Shown in pieces: positions 31,125 through 32,483 of a DNA stretch of 32,483 nt. Under the pieces are notes generated by a model, which worked only from the letters and a program-made list of their open reading frames with translations, had not been told where the DNA came from and searched no databases. Position numbers and translations under genes: made by a program. The stretch's first letter is position 1. Each line of letters begins with the position of its first letter. Source of the DNA: a virus; IMG/VR virus record IMGVR_UViG_3300024999_000274, positions 1 through 32,483 of that record, one strand, 5' to 3'.

Positions 31125-32483
31125 TTATCCCCAAAGCGTTAAGGTAATTCGCCGGTTGACTATTGACTCTTTTATACCTACCACGTAGACCAATTTCCCG
31201 TTTGCAAGACCATATCGAGGATGGGTTATTTTGACCAAATTCCCCAAATTCAATATAAGGGGCAAAATTAGGCATTCTGCCGTGTATGTCGTTCTAACGA
31301 CCCCGTTTAAGGCCAAGAGGCGATCCGCCTCTATATAGGCTTCTGCGGCGTCTACAAGTGCCGTTTGTTTGGCGTCCGGTTCTGCTGCCAGCAGGTGGCT
31401 TGTCTTTATGTTCGGATTGGTGCGCTTTGCATATTTCCATGCCTGCGCATACTGAGCCTTTTCTGAATCCGTCAACGCACCGTGAGTTGATGTTTGTGGC
31501 GTATAGTTCCTGCCGTATGCAACGCGGGCAGTTTGCCACGGAACTGATTGTTTTGCAATCTTTAAACTACCAGCTACAATATCGTCTGCGGTTATCTCTA
31601 AAACGGGTGTTCCAGAAGGATTATCAATTCTTCCGAAGATCATTTTACCGTTACGGTCAGGTGTATAAAAGCTCCCTACCGATCTAATCAACTCGTCCAG
31701 AACATCCAAAACGTTCCTGCGGGAATTAACATACATCTGAACTCGCTGAGTACACAAGTTCACAAAAGCCGAAAGACTGTCCATATTGATATCGGCAGTG
31801 GTGAGGTCCGTTTGATTGAGGATGTACCAGCGAATAAGCCGTCCCACCCCTTCAACCAATACCCCGTCACTCGTTGCGCCCAAGAAATCACACGTAACAG
31901 CGCCCACCGGCTTAGAGCCTAAAATGAATGTCCCGTCATTCAGGGTATCCGTATGAACTATAGGGACGCCTCCGTCCCTAACCTGCACTATTGACTTTAT
32001 TGGACCGTCGTTGATTTGATATTTCAACAAGGGTGCGGAAAGCAGCACAGGGGTTACATTAAACACTTCACCCCCAGCCAGTGGAACGGGTTGTCCGGTA
32101 GAGGCGGGTCCGCCTGTATAGGAAACCGACAAGATACCTACCGGACCCACATCCAATGTGAATGTTGCGGGTGTTCCCGTGGGATCTGTCGTGTACTCTG
32201 AAGGGTCTAACAATCTATCCATATCCCAAATTTCGTCTATGCTGTCCACCGCTGATTCGGAAACCTTGTAAGTTGTTCCCGAAATCAGCACAGGTTCACC
32301 GATCAACTTACTTTGAATCGGCTTGTTCAAATCCCACTGCTTATCTTTGATAGCCATTTTTATTTGATTGGAAGAGGCGGCGGCTATTCCAGATATAGTC
32401 CCAACCAGAATAGAGCGGAAATCAGACAAAGGCCAAGCGGGATCTCCGAACAGTAACCGCACCCCTCTACCATTCCATGAATA
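31125..32483 (-). CDS. Central tail-hub/tip-like protein, 5' end outside window
   Basis: The frame is open to the right edge. A GTG seven codons in (MRLLFGDPAW...) could be read as a start, but it has no clear ribosome site beyond AGAGGG and the residues before it (YSWNGRG) join smoothly to VRLLFGDPAWPLSDFRSILV. I therefore treat it as 5'-partial. Later motifs are LDVLDELIRSVGSFYTPDRN with GKMIFGRID, and near the end LGNLVKITHPRYGLANGKLV followed by YVVGIKESI. These are typical of the hub/tail-tip proteins of long-tailed phages. It would form part of the tail tip that carries fibres. The role is by motif resemblance and position. Confidence 0.7.
   Translation of the reverse strand, partial: YSWNGRGVRLLFGDPAWPLSDFRSILVGTISGIAAASSNQIKMAIKDKQWDLNKPIQSKLIGEPVLISGTTYKVSESAVDSIDEIWDMDRLLDPSEYTTDPTGTPATFTLDVGPVGILSVSYTGGPASTGQPVPLAGGEVFNVTPVLLSAPLLKYQINDGPIKSIVQVRDGGVPIVHTDTLNDGTFILGSKPVGAVTCDFLGATSDGVLVEGVGRLIRWYILNQTDLTTADINMDSLSAFVNLCTQRVQMYVNSRRNVLDVLDELIRSVGSFYTPDRNGKMIFGRIDNPSGTPVLEITADDIVAGSLKIAKQSVPWQTARVAYGRNYTPQTSTHGALTDSEKAQYAQAWKYAKRTNPNIKTSHLLAAEPDAKQTALVDAAEAYIEADRLLALNGVVRTTYTAECLILPLILNLGNLVKITHPRYGLANGKLVYVVGIKESIVNRRITLTLWG

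Noticed and set aside
1-32483. CRISPR array, tRNA or integrase/attachment site
   Set aside because: No regularly spaced identical repeats with unique spacers, no cloverleaf-type sequence seen, and no recombinase gene; the short repeats found lie within protein genes.

Overview
The window is a block of tailed-phage (Caudoviricetes) late genes. Every convincing gene lies on the minus strand, so it reads from right to left. It is either an intact phage, a prophage or a metagenomic phage contig. There are no housekeeping genes, tRNAs or integration genes that would identify the host. A Gram-negative host is likely: there is a T4-type muramidase next to a small lipoprotein, other exported proteins, and a short-tailed-phage head and tail module. 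The high GC of the left two thirds would suit a GC-rich proteobacterium, for example a Geobacter-like deltaproteobacterium, but that is only a guess.

Layout in transcription order. (1) 32.5-30.3 kb: a long-tailed-phage-like tail-tip protein (cut by the window edge) and a second tail-tip-type protein. (2) 30.3-22.3 kb: six fibre or baseplate-accessory genes, including an 845-aa beta-helix fibre with six GSGY-type repeats, a small collagen-like protein, and a 1221-aa fibre-like protein that starts with an apparent signal peptide. (3) 22.3-21.3 kb: a lysis-type cassette with an exported protein, a GH24 endolysin and a small lipoprotein. No holin is recognisable. (4) 21.3-20.4 kb: four small genes (DUF1353 and Cys-rich proteins). 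(5) 20.4-15.75 kb: a GIY-YIG homing-type endonuclease start/stop-coupled to the large terminase, then a large portal and an overlapping small gene. (6) 15.75-13.15 kb: a capsid cassette (scaffold, N4-gp56-family major capsid protein, probable decoration protein) that appears to have its own sigma70-like promoter and a strong intrinsic terminator. (7) 13.1-10.2 kb: small genes, the head-tail adaptor and the tail hub/nozzle. (8) 10.2-4.0 kb: an 802-aa tailspike, a 141-aa protein, a 1044-aa Ig/PKD-like adhesin-type protein with tandem Cys repeats, and a small Cys-motif protein. (9) 3.9-1 kb: three large helical, Ala-rich proteins that resemble internal/ejection proteins; the last runs off the left edge.

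The genes form one compact transcription unit with stop/start overlaps (ATGA, TAATG, GTGA) or with the stop codon fused to the next Shine-Dalgarno sequence. The main oddity is that a short-tail module (adaptor, nozzle, internal proteins) sits directly downstream of a lower-GC module that looks like a long-tailed-phage tail tip plus fibres. This implies a mosaic virion with at least four receptor-binding candidates, or a recent recombination joint. No family assignment was checked by database search; all rest on motifs read from the translated sequence.
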